Below are positions 8,516 through 17,409 of a stretch of 47,208 nt of DNA, piece by piece. The DNA is taken from contig JBFFZZ010000001.1 in assembly GCA_041568335.1 (NCBI GenBank), positions 1 to 47,208 of the forward strand. The letters run 5' to 3'. Source of the DNA: WVWW01 sp041568335. Lineage in GTDB: Bacteria > Acidobacteriota > Polarisedimenticolia > Polarisedimenticolales > Polarisedimenticolaceae. Position numbers and translations under genes: made by a program. The notes under the pieces are model-generated. The model searched no databases and was not told the DNA's origin. It saw only the letters and a program-made list of their open reading frames with translations. Numbering within the stretch: position 1 is the stretch's first letter; each line of letters starts with the position of its first letter.

Positions 8516-9070
8516 CTAATAGATCGCCGCCTCGAAGACCGCCGGGCTGTCCACGCTGGGCTCCACGCCCGGCGACTCCAGCGTGATCACGAAGGTGCCG
8601 GTGCGCTCCGGGCGTAGCTGGATCGAGGCTTCTCCCGACCCACCGATGAGATCGATCATGGCCAGCGGATGGCGCGTGCCCTCGGCATCCTGCCACCAGC
8701 AGAACGCCAGCTTGTCCGTCTGCTTCAGACCGGTGACGTAGACCACGCCGCGTCCGGTGGCGTCGTCGTAGAGCACGCGGCCCCAGCCCGTGTCGCTCCC
8801 CGGTGTGCCCAGCGGCGTCGTGTACAGACCCGGCGCCCGGCCGGCGTTCGCGAACGGGACCATGTCGCGAAGCTTGCCCTGCAGCTTTTCGTTCTCGGCC
8901 TGGAGCCGCTGGACGTCGGCGCGCAGCTGGATCTTCTCCTTCTCGGCCGGGACCGAGACGACGAAGAACGTGAACGCGCCGAACGCGAGCGCTGCAATGG
9001 CCGGTCGCAGCCAGTAGACGGTGAACCGCTTGCGTGCGGCTTCGCCCTCGTACTTCAGTCCGGTGTCCAT
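8516..9070 (-). CDS. RskA-like (anti-sigma-K factor C-domain) membrane protein
   Basis: A 184-residue protein with a short cytoplasmic N-terminus, one membrane segment at about 25-42 (IAALAFGAFTFFVV), a coiled coil at about 46-70 (heptads in KIQLRADVQRLQAENEKL) and an extracytoplasmic beta domain. The beta domain has the pattern GRGVVYVTGL, then LAFCWWQD, seen in the C-terminal domain of RskA-type anti-sigma factors. The N-terminal zinc-finger sigma-binding domain usual in that family is not seen, and no ECF sigma factor gene is near. It is the last gene of the minus-strand run that begins at the M14 peptidase, 10 bases after the hydrolase. A structural envelope protein is as likely as a regulator. 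Confidence 0.6.
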   Translation of the reverse strand: MDTGLKYEGEAARKRFTVYWLRPAIAALAFGAFTFFVVSVPAEKEKIQLRADVQRLQAENEKLQGKLRDMVPFANAGRAPGLYTTPLGTPGSDTGWGRVLYDDATGRGVVYVTGLKQTDKLAFCWWQDAEGTRHPLAMIDLIGGSGEASIQLRPERTGTFVITLESPGVEPSVDSPAVFEAAIY

Positions 9071-9080
9071 GTGGCGCAGG

Positions 9081-9956
9081 CTAGCACGCGGGATCGACGC
9101 GTAGCACGTCGAAGATCTCGTCGAGATGACGGGTCACCACGGAGAAATGACCTTCGCCGGTGAGGTAACGGGCGCGCACACCGGGGATCCGCTGCGCCAC
9201 CCAACGAGCCATCGATACCGGAACGATGCGGTCGTCCTCTCCATGCCACAGATGCACCGCGGAGCTCAGGCCGTCGAGGTCGAGCCCCCAGTCCGCGCCG
9301 TAGATCAACCCGTCCGCCGCGGCTCCGCGTCCCCCGCGCCGGAAACCCTCGCGAAACTCACGCCCGAGGATCTCGCGGATCGCGGGGTCGGTCAGCACCG
9401 CGCGATCGGCCGGCCCGGCGTGCCGCGTCAGGTTGTCGATCGCGATGCGGAAGAGCCGTTTGAGCAACGGCCCGGCGACGGCCATGGTCGGGGGCACGAG
9501 CCATCGTGCGCGGGAGGCGAGTGTCAGGCCCAGACGGTTGTGCCACACCATGCCGTCGTGACGGCGCATGGCTGCGACGGGGCCGAGACCGCAGACGATC
9601 GCGGTGCGGCCGGTGCGATCGGGCAGGGCCAGCGCGCAGGCCAGCGCGAAAGGTGCTCCGCCCGACACACCGACGAGGTTGAAGCGCTCGCATCCGAGGC
9701 GATCCGCCGCGTGGGCGATATCCACGGGCCAGTCGGTGAGCCGTCTTCCCGGCAGCGAGTCGGACGCGCCCCAACCGGGGCGGTCGAAGGCGACCAACCG
9801 GATACCGCTGCTTGCCGCCTGCGCTTCGCCGAGCTCGACGCCGAGCCGCGAACCGGGGAAGCCGTGCGAGTAGATCACCGGTGTACCACCGGGATCGCCG
9901 ACCTCGGCTCCGGCCAGGATCCGGCCGTCGGGCAGACGGATGCGGTACTGCTTCAC
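9081..9956 (-). CDS. Alpha/beta hydrolase
   Basis: A 291-residue cytoplasmic alpha/beta-hydrolase-fold enzyme. The oxyanion region is YSHGFPGSR at about 28-36, the nucleophile elbow is GVSGGAP with Ser near residue 97, the acid is likely the Asp in HGEDDRIVP, and the catalytic His is in GEGHFSV near the C-terminus. The DRPGWGASD motif is typical of the esterase/epoxide-hydrolase-like branch. The GTG start overlaps the TGA of the DUF3810 gene by four bases (GTGA), indicating translational coupling. No signal peptide. The substrate is unknown. Confidence 0.88.
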   Translation of the reverse strand: MKQYRIRLPDGRILAGAEVGDPGGTPVIYSHGFPGSRLGVELGEAQAASSGIRLVAFDRPGWGASDSLPGRRLTDWPVDIAHAADRLGCERFNLVGVSGGAPFALACALALPDRTGRTAIVCGLGPVAAMRRHDGMVWHNRLGLTLASRARWLVPPTMAVAGPLLKRLFRIAIDNLTRHAGPADRAVLTDPAIREILGREFREGFRRGGRGAAADGLIYGADWGLDLDGLSSAVHLWHGEDDRIVPVSMARWVAQRIPGVRARYLTGEGHFSVVTRHLDEIFDVLRVDPAC

Positions 9957-11089
9957 CGCGCGCCGGTCAGCTCACGGCGATGATCGGCGACGAGCAGTTC
10001 GACCATCAAGCCGTAGCTACGGATCCCCTCATCCTGTCCGAGCGACTTGAGGTAGGCGTCGTTGACCCGCAGCGCAGCGTCTCCGAGACGCGTGTCGTAG
10101 CGGCGCCAGAACTCGCGTGTCGCGTCCCAGTCGCGTTGGAGCGGCTTGCCCAGCGTGAGCATCACCGCGGCCGCGGCGTCGGGGTCGACCTGCCGCAGCG
10201 CGCCCAGCGCGTAGGCCAGCGCGCCCTGTGCCGCGGCATAGCGGTAGTCGGCGTCGGGATGGCGGCGGCAGACAGCGTAGCCGACGAAGTTGGCCTCCTC
10301 CTCGCGCGCCCAACCCAGCTGGTGCGCCGCCTCGTGGCAGGCGGCGAACAACCGGTTGTGGACCGGTTGCTCCATCCCGACGTTGGGCTCGCCGGTGTAG
10401 GGGAAGAAGACGCCGCTGATGTTGAGCCAGGGGAGCACCGGGAAGATCAGTCCCTTGGGTCCTGAGACGTCCCCGTCGCGGAGCGAGAGGTACTCGACGC
10501 CGGGGGCCCGGAACGCGGCACGGACCCGCTCGAGCGCCGCGCGATCCCCGTCCTCGGTGCGCATCACGCCGTCGTCGTCCTCCTCCAGGCGCAAGCGCAG
10601 CTCGTTGGCCTCGACGACGAGCTTTTGCGCCACGGCGCGAAGCTCCTCGTGCGTGATCCCGGTACGATCGAGGTTTTCGAGCCGGAGGAACGGTTCGCGA
10701 TAGTAGTTGAACCCCCAACCGAACATGCCCCACGCGTAGAACAGACCGGCCATGGCGAGCGAGAAGCTGGCCGCGTGCGCGGCGGCGTTGCGCAGACCGC
10801 GACGCTTGCGAGAGACGGAGCGGGTGACGGTGACCGCCTTGTAGATCAGCCAGAAGATGACACCCAGGACGAACAGCTCCATGAACGAGTAGGCCAGCCA
10901 GCCGGTGAGCGTCCCGGCGAGCTCGCGGACGATCGGGTAGATCGTGTTCGAGTAGCCGGTCTCGACCCAGCCCGGCCGGCCGCGGACGCCCATCTGGATG
11001 ACCCAGGTGGCCACGCCGAGGCCGAACAGGGTCAGACGAAACTTCCAGGGCACGCGGCGATCCTGGGGACGGGTTTCGGGGCGGCGCAT
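9953..11089 (-). CDS. DUF3810 family membrane protein, probable zinc metallopeptidase
   Basis: A 378-residue protein with three N-terminal membrane segments (about 19-38, 58-82 and 96-118) followed by a soluble domain. That domain holds a metallopeptidase-like HEAAH motif (CHEAAHQLGWAREEEANF), in which the two His and a downstream Glu could bind zinc. This layout fits the DUF3810 family, whose role is not established. It is encoded 9 bases after the alcohol dehydrogenase and overlaps the hydrolase. No strong ribosome-binding site precedes ATG 11089, consistent with translation as part of a polycistronic message. Confidence 0.78.
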   Translation of the reverse strand: MRRPETRPQDRRVPWKFRLTLFGLGVATWVIQMGVRGRPGWVETGYSNTIYPIVRELAGTLTGWLAYSFMELFVLGVIFWLIYKAVTVTRSVSRKRRGLRNAAAHAASFSLAMAGLFYAWGMFGWGFNYYREPFLRLENLDRTGITHEELRAVAQKLVVEANELRLRLEEDDDGVMRTEDGDRAALERVRAAFRAPGVEYLSLRDGDVSGPKGLIFPVLPWLNISGVFFPYTGEPNVGMEQPVHNRLFAACHEAAHQLGWAREEEANFVGYAVCRRHPDADYRYAAAQGALAYALGALRQVDPDAAAAVMLTLGKPLQRDWDATREFWRRYDTRLGDAALRVNDAYLKSLGQDEGIRSYGLMVELLVADHRRELTGAR

Positions 11090-11098
11090 CGCAGGAGA

Positions 11099-12124
11099 TT
11101 ATCGCCCAGGTTCGATCAGCACCTTGAGCGAATCGCCGCCTGCGGCGACGAGGCGGAAACCCTCTCCGGTACGTTCGAGCGGGAGCCGGTGGGTGATCAT
11201 CCCCAGGACATCGACTCGGGCCGCGCCGATCCGGTCGAGCGCCAGCCGCATGTCGTCCGGCGGGCCGGCGTAGGAATGCACGATCGACACACCGCGCTTC
11301 CACAGGTCGTTCACGTCGAGCGCGACGGTCTCTCCCGGCGTCAACGGGGCGAAGACGAGCAGGCTGCCCCCGTGATCGATCCACGCCAGCGCCGATTCGA
11401 GCGCGGGGCGCGCACCGGTGCAGACCAGCGCGCGATCGGCGAGGCGGCCGTCGTTGGCGTCCCGTAACCGCTCGCCGATCGGGGCGCCTGCTTCCCACGC
11501 CTCGTCGGCACCGAACCGCCGGGCCATCTCGACGCGCAACGGATGGACATCGACGGCGAAGACGCGCGCGGCGCCGCTGGCCCGGGCGGCCTGGATCTGC
11601 AGGATCCCCGAGATCCCCGCGCCGACGACCAGGACGGTGTCGCCGCTCGTGACCCCCGCCATCCGCTGCCCGCGCAGGACGCAGGCCAGCGGCTCCACGA
11701 ACGTCGCCGCATCGAACCCGACGTCGTCCGCCAGCTTGAACGTGCCGCGCTGCACGTTGATCGCGGGCAGCCGGACGAACTCGCTGAAGCCGCCGGGATC
11801 GAAGGTCGTGCGGTGCATCGATTCACAAACGTTGTGCAAACCGCGGCGACAGTAGCGGCAATCGTTGCACGGCACGTGGTGCGTGGTGACGATACGGTCC
11901 CCCACGGCGAAGTCGTCGACCTCTTCGCCGACGACCTCGACGACTCCGCTCACCTCGTGGCCAAGCACCTGCGGCGCGCGCGGCTTACGGTACCACTCCA
12001 TCACGTCGGACCCGCAGATCCCGCTCGCCTCGACGCGCATCAACAGCTCGCCGGGACCGGGCTTCGGTCTCGGGCGCTCTTCCAGCCTAATGTCGTCGTT
12101 GCTGTAGTAGACCGCGACTCGCAC
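11099..12124 (-). CDS. Zinc-dependent alcohol dehydrogenase (sorbitol/threonine dehydrogenase type)
   Basis: A 341-residue medium-chain dehydrogenase that would oxidise a secondary alcohol or polyol with NAD(P). The catalytic zinc ligands are visible: Cys in SGICGSD and His/Glu in LGHEVSG. The structural zinc site is complete (CNDCRYCRRGLHNVC). A Rossmann fold follows (VVGAGISGILQ) with an acidic residue after the second strand (FAVDVHP), favouring NAD over NADP. The start is GTG. It lies 12 bases after the LsrF-like aldolase, so the two are probably co-transcribed and may act on related sugar or ketose intermediates; this last point is inference. Confidence 0.9.
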   Translation of the reverse strand: MRVAVYYSNDDIRLEERPRPKPGPGELLMRVEASGICGSDVMEWYRKPRAPQVLGHEVSGVVEVVGEEVDDFAVGDRIVTTHHVPCNDCRYCRRGLHNVCESMHRTTFDPGGFSEFVRLPAINVQRGTFKLADDVGFDAATFVEPLACVLRGQRMAGVTSGDTVLVVGAGISGILQIQAARASGAARVFAVDVHPLRVEMARRFGADEAWEAGAPIGERLRDANDGRLADRALVCTGARPALESALAWIDHGGSLLVFAPLTPGETVALDVNDLWKRGVSIVHSYAGPPDDMRLALDRIGAARVDVLGMITHRLPLERTGEGFRLVAAGGDSLKVLIEPGR

Positions 12125-12136
12125 GGATACAGCCCA

Positions 12137-12916
12137 CTATCCCCTGGCGTCCCGGTAGATCCCGAACGCGTCATCCACGGAGGCGTCGTCCTGCACCACG
12201 GCGCGGATCGCCTGGATCATCCCGGCGGGACAATCGGACTGGAACACGTTGCGTCCCATGTCGACGCCACAGGCCCCGTCGCGCACGGCGTTGTGCGCCA
12301 GCTCGATGGCGGCGTGCTCGTCGATCTTCTTGCCCCCGGCAATGACGAGCGGGACCGGTGTGTTCCTGACGATCTCCTCGAAGCCCTCGCAGTAGTACGT
12401 CTTGACCATGTGAGCGCCGAGCTCGGCGCAGATCCGGCACGCGAGCCCCAGGTAGCGCGCATCACGCGTCATGTTCTTGCCCACCGCGGTAACGGCGAGC
12501 ACCGGGACGCCGTACTTCTCGCCGGCGTCGACCAGCTTCGCCAGGTTCAGCAGCGTCTCGCGCTCGCCCTCCTCGCCGACGAAGACGGACAGGGTGACCG
12601 CGGACGCGTTGACGCGCAGGGCGTCCTCCATGTCCACGGTGAGCCCCTCGTTGGACAGCTCGCCGAGGATCGACGTCCCGCCCGAGACACGCAGCACGAT
12701 CGGGATCGAGAAGGCCGACGGGATGCAACGACGCAGGACCCCGCGCGTCAGCATCAACGAGTCGGCATGAGGGAGCAGCGGCTCGACCGTCTTCGCCGGC
12801 TCCTCGAGGCCGCCGGTCGGCCCCAGGAAGTACCCGTGGTCGATTGCCAGCATCAGGGTGCGCCCGGTCTCCGGTTTGAAGATCCGGCACATCCGGTTTT
12901 TCATTCCCCAGTCCAT
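12137..12916 (-). CDS. lsrF: LsrF/DhnA-type class I aldolase-thiolase
   Basis: A 259-residue TIM-barrel Schiff-base aldolase. Resemblance to E. coli LsrF is strong through the body: DWGMKNRMCRIF, LAIDHGYFLGPTGGLE, LSNEGLTVDMEDALR, GAHMVKTYYCEGFEEI (the Schiff-base Lys is expected in the VKTYY segment), VIAGGKK and CGVDMGRNVFQS. E. coli LsrF acts on a phosphorylated autoinducer-2 derivative, but no other lsr gene is present here, so the substrate may be a different phospho-keto sugar. The N-terminus is shorter than in E. coli; the start is supported by AGGAGAGG just upstream of the ATG. It is followed closely by a zinc alcohol dehydrogenase. Confidence 0.85.
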   Translation of the reverse strand: MDWGMKNRMCRIFKPETGRTLMLAIDHGYFLGPTGGLEEPAKTVEPLLPHADSLMLTRGVLRRCIPSAFSIPIVLRVSGGTSILGELSNEGLTVDMEDALRVNASAVTLSVFVGEEGERETLLNLAKLVDAGEKYGVPVLAVTAVGKNMTRDARYLGLACRICAELGAHMVKTYYCEGFEEIVRNTPVPLVIAGGKKIDEHAAIELAHNAVRDGACGVDMGRNVFQSDCPAGMIQAIRAVVQDDASVDDAFGIYRDARG

Positions 12917-12959
12917 CGTCCTCTCCTGTCGGGGTCAGGTCTTGAATCTTGCGTCGACT

Positions 12960-15905
12960 CTACCAGGGCATCGACCAGGACGTCCCGAGTCCCGGCCCGT
13001 AGAGGATCGCGTTCGTCAGCAGCCGCCGCGTCCCCACGGTCCATCCGCGGAACTCCGGGTCGTTGGGGAACAGCACGACCTGTCCCCGGCCGACCGCCTC
13101 GCGTGTGACGTAGGCCGTTTCCGCGACGCGCCCGGCCGTTTCGGGCCACAGCAACCCGCCGAGGTGCAGCCGGTCGAGCTTGGCGAAACGTGCCGGAACC
13201 TGAACGGGGGGCGCCGCGACCAGCACGCTACGCGCGCCGGCGAGCACGGGCAGCTCTTGCGGAAGACCCCAGGCCAGCCACAGCTCCGGGTCCAGTTCGA
13301 CGCGCAGGTGCGCCTGTCTCGCGGCGAACGAGCGCAGGCGCCGATCCGCCGCCGCCAGCGTCTCGTCGTCGGCCTTGCTCTTCCCGGGCGGGAGCAGCGG
13401 CTTGACCCATTCGCCGAGATCCACCGGAGAGCTTTCGACCGGGGCGCCCTGGTCGTGCCCGTCGGCGAACGGAACCGCGCCCGCGCCGAGCAGCGGCGCG
13501 ACGTCGTAGGGCGAGCCGAGCCTGACCTCCTCCTTCTTGCCGTCCTCGTCGTCGTCGCCGTTGTCCTTCCACGGCTTGGGCGCGCGCATGCCGGTGGCGT
13601 GGAACAGCCCGGCCTCGAGGACGGTCTCGGCCGAGGGACCGTGGACGACCGGTGGATGCTCGTCGAGCGCCTCGCGGCGCAGCCGCGCCTGCGTGATCTT
13701 GCGCTCTTTCGAAGCGAGGAAGTCGGCACCGCCACCGATGCCGATCGCCGTCCCGCCGTTCTCGATCCAGGCCTTGATGCGTTGGGTGCCCGCGGAGCCG
13801 AGCGCGCTGTAGTTGCCGGGCGGGAAGACCAGCACGTTGTAGCGGCGCAGGTCGGTGAACCGGGCCCGCGAGACGTCAATTCCGGAAAAACGCAGCTCGA
13901 CGATCTCGTCGAGCAGGTGCCAGATCGCGCCGTACTGCGACGACGAGATACCCGGTCCGGTCCAGACGCCGACACGGGGCGCGATCAGCGTCGGGAAGTA
14001 ACGGCCGCCGAGATCGGGTCCCCGTTCGGCGAGCCCCGTCGGCGTCGCTTCGACGCGCACCTTCCAGCGATCCGCGACCTCGGCGAGGAGGACGTTCAGG
14101 TTTTCGGGGTTGCCCTCGGCGCGAATCAGCAGCGCGCCGCGATCGTACTCGTTTCCGCCGACGCGGAACGGCTTGCGCGCGACGCGGACGCGGATATCTC
14201 GCTGCAACAGATCGGCAAGCGCCCCGACGGAGCGATCGGTCGTGCCGCGGACGATCCAACCGACGGGGGTGTCGCCGCCGACCACCTCGCCGACCGGTTC
14301 GTCCGGTTCGACCGAACCGTCGAATCCCTGGAACTGCCGGCTCGTCGTCCAGTAGGCCTCGACCCCCAGGTTGAGCGGTAGGGACCACGCGGTCGTCTCG
14401 TAGAGTCGCGAGCCCTCGCCGCGCTCGATCGACCTCCGCTCCTCGCGGAAGTATTCCGCGTTCATCGGCACGTGCGGGTCGAGCAACTCGCGGACCAACC
14501 GGCCCGCCGGCTGCGTCGCCGGTACGAGCCAGGTGGCGGCGGGAAGGCTCGCGTTGCTCACGCTCGCGCCCGTCCGTCCGTCACGCAGGTTGTCGAGGCG
14601 GATCCGATCGCCGGTGCGACCGTGCACCTCGATGCCCTGGCGCCGCAACAGTCGCACCAGATCACGGGTTCTTTCCGGGTAGTTGCCCTCGGGCAGAACC
14701 CAGGCGGTCAGACCACCGTCGTCGCCCTCGACCATTTTGCGTCGTTCGGCGACGAAGTCCGCGAGGATCGCGCCGCGATGCTTCGACAACGACTCGATGT
14801 TGGCGATCGAGCTCAACACGTGGTGCTCGGTCGCTTCTGCGTAGGTGCGCAGATCGCCGCTCTGCTTTCGGACGACGGTTCCCGTCGTCCTCGACATCTC
14901 GTAGAGGATCCCCAGTGCGCCGCGATACGCCGCCCACGACGAGCCGTAACCCGGGAAAAACTCCTCGTTCCACTCACGCGTGTAGTAGGGGTAACCCCGT
15001 TGGTCCAACGCATGGGCCTGATCTTCCGCGAACTGCGCCCACCACTTGCGGTGGCTCGGCGGCAAGTGCGGGTTGAAGGGATGCCTCGGGGGCGCGAACA
15101 GGTAGGTGTCGTCGCTGCCCATCTCGTGGCTGTCGACCATCAGCTGCGGTTCCCACTGCGCGATGACCGCGCTACGGGTGGATTCGGGGTGCACCATGCT
15201 GAACCAGTCGCGGTTGAGGTCGAACAGGTAATGGTTGCCGCGACCCCAGGGCCAGATCGCCGTGTGCGACAGGTCGTCCTGGTCGGGATTGGGGACGCGG
15301 TGCGCGAACGCGCGCGTCTGCGCCAGGTAGCGGTCGCGCCCGTCGGGGTTCTCGACGGGGTCGATGATGACCAGCAGGTTTTGACGCAGCTTCCTGGCGC
15401 GATCGTCTTCACCGGCGACGAGCCAGTAGGCGACCGCCGCCGCGGCATCGACGCTGCTCAGCTCGTCGCCGTGGATCCCGTAGGCGATCCACCCCACCGC
15501 CTTCGCGCCGTCGAGCGCCTGCGTGTCCCCGCGTGCGTCGCGGCCACGCGGATCGACGCGTGCGATGTGGGCCTTGCGAAAACCATCGAGGTCCGCGATC
15601 GTCGCCTCATCGCTGACGGAGAACGTGACCAGCTTGCGGCCCTCGTGGCTGTGCGCGTAGGTACGCATCTCGGCGCGGGGCGAGGACGCGGCCAGCTCCT
15701 CGAGGTAGCGCATCGTCTCGTCGTGCGTCAGCGGACGTGCACCCGGATCGAAACCGACGACTTCCTTCTGGGTCGGGATGGCCGGGTCGAACATCGCCCA
15801 CGGAAACAAGCGCTCGGGGGCGAAGCCCTCCATTTCCACGTTGGCCGCAGCCGGCGCGCACAGGCACAAGCCGAGACACACGAGGCCGAGGTATCGTCGC
15901 AGCAT
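12960..15905 (-). CDS. Secreted M14 family zinc carboxypeptidase-like protein
   Basis: A 981-residue exported metallopeptidase. Signal peptide at 1-21 (LGLVCLGLCLCAPAAA). The M14 domain spans about 55-380 with zinc ligands in YGIHGDELS (His and Glu) and VDSHEMGSDD (His), substrate-binding residues around NPDGRDRY, and the catalytic Glu in ILYEMS. It is followed by some 580 residues of beta-rich and alpha/beta sequence; one segment (FPPGNYSALG, then GGTAIGIGGGADFL) resembles a glutamine-amidotransferase-like fold often found behind M14 domains in large secreted members. It is probably periplasmic or extracellular and degrades peptides. The ATG is preceded by CGGGAG. It is the first gene of a co-directional run, 43 bases from lsrF. 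Confidence 0.88.
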   Translation of the reverse strand: MLRRYLGLVCLGLCLCAPAAANVEMEGFAPERLFPWAMFDPAIPTQKEVVGFDPGARPLTHDETMRYLEELAASSPRAEMRTYAHSHEGRKLVTFSVSDEATIADLDGFRKAHIARVDPRGRDARGDTQALDGAKAVGWIAYGIHGDELSSVDAAAAVAYWLVAGEDDRARKLRQNLLVIIDPVENPDGRDRYLAQTRAFAHRVPNPDQDDLSHTAIWPWGRGNHYLFDLNRDWFSMVHPESTRSAVIAQWEPQLMVDSHEMGSDDTYLFAPPRHPFNPHLPPSHRKWWAQFAEDQAHALDQRGYPYYTREWNEEFFPGYGSSWAAYRGALGILYEMSRTTGTVVRKQSGDLRTYAEATEHHVLSSIANIESLSKHRGAILADFVAERRKMVEGDDGGLTAWVLPEGNYPERTRDLVRLLRRQGIEVHGRTGDRIRLDNLRDGRTGASVSNASLPAATWLVPATQPAGRLVRELLDPHVPMNAEYFREERRSIERGEGSRLYETTAWSLPLNLGVEAYWTTSRQFQGFDGSVEPDEPVGEVVGGDTPVGWIVRGTTDRSVGALADLLQRDIRVRVARKPFRVGGNEYDRGALLIRAEGNPENLNVLLAEVADRWKVRVEATPTGLAERGPDLGGRYFPTLIAPRVGVWTGPGISSSQYGAIWHLLDEIVELRFSGIDVSRARFTDLRRYNVLVFPPGNYSALGSAGTQRIKAWIENGGTAIGIGGGADFLASKERKITQARLRREALDEHPPVVHGPSAETVLEAGLFHATGMRAPKPWKDNGDDDEDGKKEEVRLGSPYDVAPLLGAGAVPFADGHDQGAPVESSPVDLGEWVKPLLPPGKSKADDETLAAADRRLRSFAARQAHLRVELDPELWLAWGLPQELPVLAGARSVLVAAPPVQVPARFAKLDRLHLGGLLWPETAGRVAETAYVTREAVGRGQVVLFPNDPEFRGWTVGTRRLLTNAILYGPGLGTSWSMPW

Positions 15906-15972
15906 GTCTGGACTCCCGTTGAGAATGACCGGGAGATTCTAACTCCGGTTGACGGGAGGCCGAGCCGAATTT

Positions 15973-17409
15973 TTAGCTCGTCGCCGCCGGCTCCGGGGGC
16001 GCGCGGAAGCCCTCGCGGTCCATCTCGCCCCAGCCGCGGCGGCGGCGTACGACGTCCCAGAGCGCTTTCAGCTTGAACAGCGCCAGCATCTGGCGGTAGC
16101 CGAAGTTCTCGAGGATACCGAAGACGATCAGCTTCGAGAGATCGATCCAGCCGGGGTAACGCCGGAAGGAGATCTCCTCGAGCAGCACGGCCGCGATCGA
16201 CAGGAACACCCCGTAGAGCACCGCGATGGCGAAGAACAGCAGGAAGAACTGCAGGTTGAGGATGCCCAACAGGAACGAGACGATGATCGCGAGGTAGCCC
16301 AGCACCTCGATCAGCGGGCCGATCATCTCGAAGAAGAACGCGTGCGGGAACGCGATCGTCCCGAGCGTCCCGTAGCGCGGGTTGCAGAGGATCTTCTTGT
16401 GCGCCCACAGCGACTGCGCGAGGCCGCGGTGCCAGCGCGCGCGCTGGCGGCGGAGCACCTTCAGTTTCTCGGGCACCTCGGTCCAGCACACCGGATCGGG
16501 CACGAACACGACCCGATACTTGCGTTTGTTCTCGCGCATGTGGCGGTGCAGCCGCACCACCAGGTCGAGATCCTCGGTGTCGGTGTCCAGCCCGTAGCCC
16601 CCGACCTCGATCACTTCCTTCTTGCGATAGACGCCGAAGGCGCCGGAGATGATCAGCAGGCTCTTCAACACGCTCCAACCGACGCGGCCCGACAGAAACG
16701 CTCGCAGGTATTCGATCACCTGGAAGACCGGCAGCGGCCTGTCGGGCAGCTCGATCTGCACGACGCGGCCCTCGCGGACCTGGCAGCCGTTGACGATGCG
16801 CACGATCCCGCCCGCGGCGATCGTCTCGTCGGGGTGTTCCATGAACGGCTTGACGACGCGCAACAGCGCGTTGTCTTCGATGACCGAATCGGCGTCGATC
16901 GAGCAGAACAGCGGGTACCGCGACACGTTGATGCCGGCGTTGAGAGCGTCCGGCTTGCCGCCCTGTTCCTTGTCGACGACGGTGATGTTGAGGTCCAGCG
17001 AGCCGTAGATCCCGCGGACCGTTCGGGTCGAGATCTCGCGTTTGTAGACCTTGTCGAGCCGGCTCAGATCGAACGCCTCTATGAGGCGTTTCAACGTCTC
17101 GTCTGTCGAGCCGTCGTTGATCACGATGATCTCGAACTCGGAGTAGTTGACCATCCTCAGCGAGCGGACGGTCTCGACGATCGTCTTCTGCTCGTTGTGC
17201 GCGGCCACCAGGATCGAGATCGGCCAGGTCATCTCGGATTGCATGATCTGCCGGTAGTCGGAAAAGAACGTCCGGCGGGTAAAGCGGAATATCCCGCGTA
17301 GCGACAGCAGGAACAACACCAGGTAACTCGTGTTGAGCAGCAGGAAATAGACCAGCACGAAGGCGTTGAAGCCGACGATCAGCGTGGTCACGATGGCGGC
17401 CCAGTTCAT
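15973..17409 (-). CDS. Membrane glycosyltransferase family 2 (processive polysaccharide synthase type)
   Basis: A 478-residue inner-membrane GT2 enzyme with one N-terminal membrane segment, a cytosolic GT-A domain and several C-terminal membrane helices (about 335-440), the topology of cellulose/PNAG synthases. Catalytic motifs are present: ILVAAHNE, VINDGSTDE, SIDADS (DxD), DTDTEDLDL (acceptor-side Asp) and QRARW (QxxRW, the mark of processive synthases). ATG 17409 overlaps the HEAT gene stop by one base (TGATG), and AAGGAGG lies in the end of that gene. It is the last gene of the four-gene operon and the probable polymerising enzyme; the sugar is unknown. No PilZ domain is seen. Confidence 0.9.
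   Translation of the reverse strand: MNWAAIVTTLIVGFNAFVLVYFLLLNTSYLVLFLLSLRGIFRFTRRTFFSDYRQIMQSEMTWPISILVAAHNEQKTIVETVRSLRMVNYSEFEIIVINDGSTDETLKRLIEAFDLSRLDKVYKREISTRTVRGIYGSLDLNITVVDKEQGGKPDALNAGINVSRYPLFCSIDADSVIEDNALLRVVKPFMEHPDETIAAGGIVRIVNGCQVREGRVVQIELPDRPLPVFQVIEYLRAFLSGRVGWSVLKSLLIISGAFGVYRKKEVIEVGGYGLDTDTEDLDLVVRLHRHMRENKRKYRVVFVPDPVCWTEVPEKLKVLRRQRARWHRGLAQSLWAHKKILCNPRYGTLGTIAFPHAFFFEMIGPLIEVLGYLAIIVSFLLGILNLQFFLLFFAIAVLYGVFLSIAAVLLEEISFRRYPGWIDLSKLIVFGILENFGYRQMLALFKLKALWDVVRRRRGWGEMDREGFRAPPEPAATS

Noticed and set aside
12137..12916. Assignment of the LsrF-like gene to autoinducer-2 quorum sensing
   Set aside because: No other lsr gene is present in the window, so only the enzyme family, not the pathway, can be supported.
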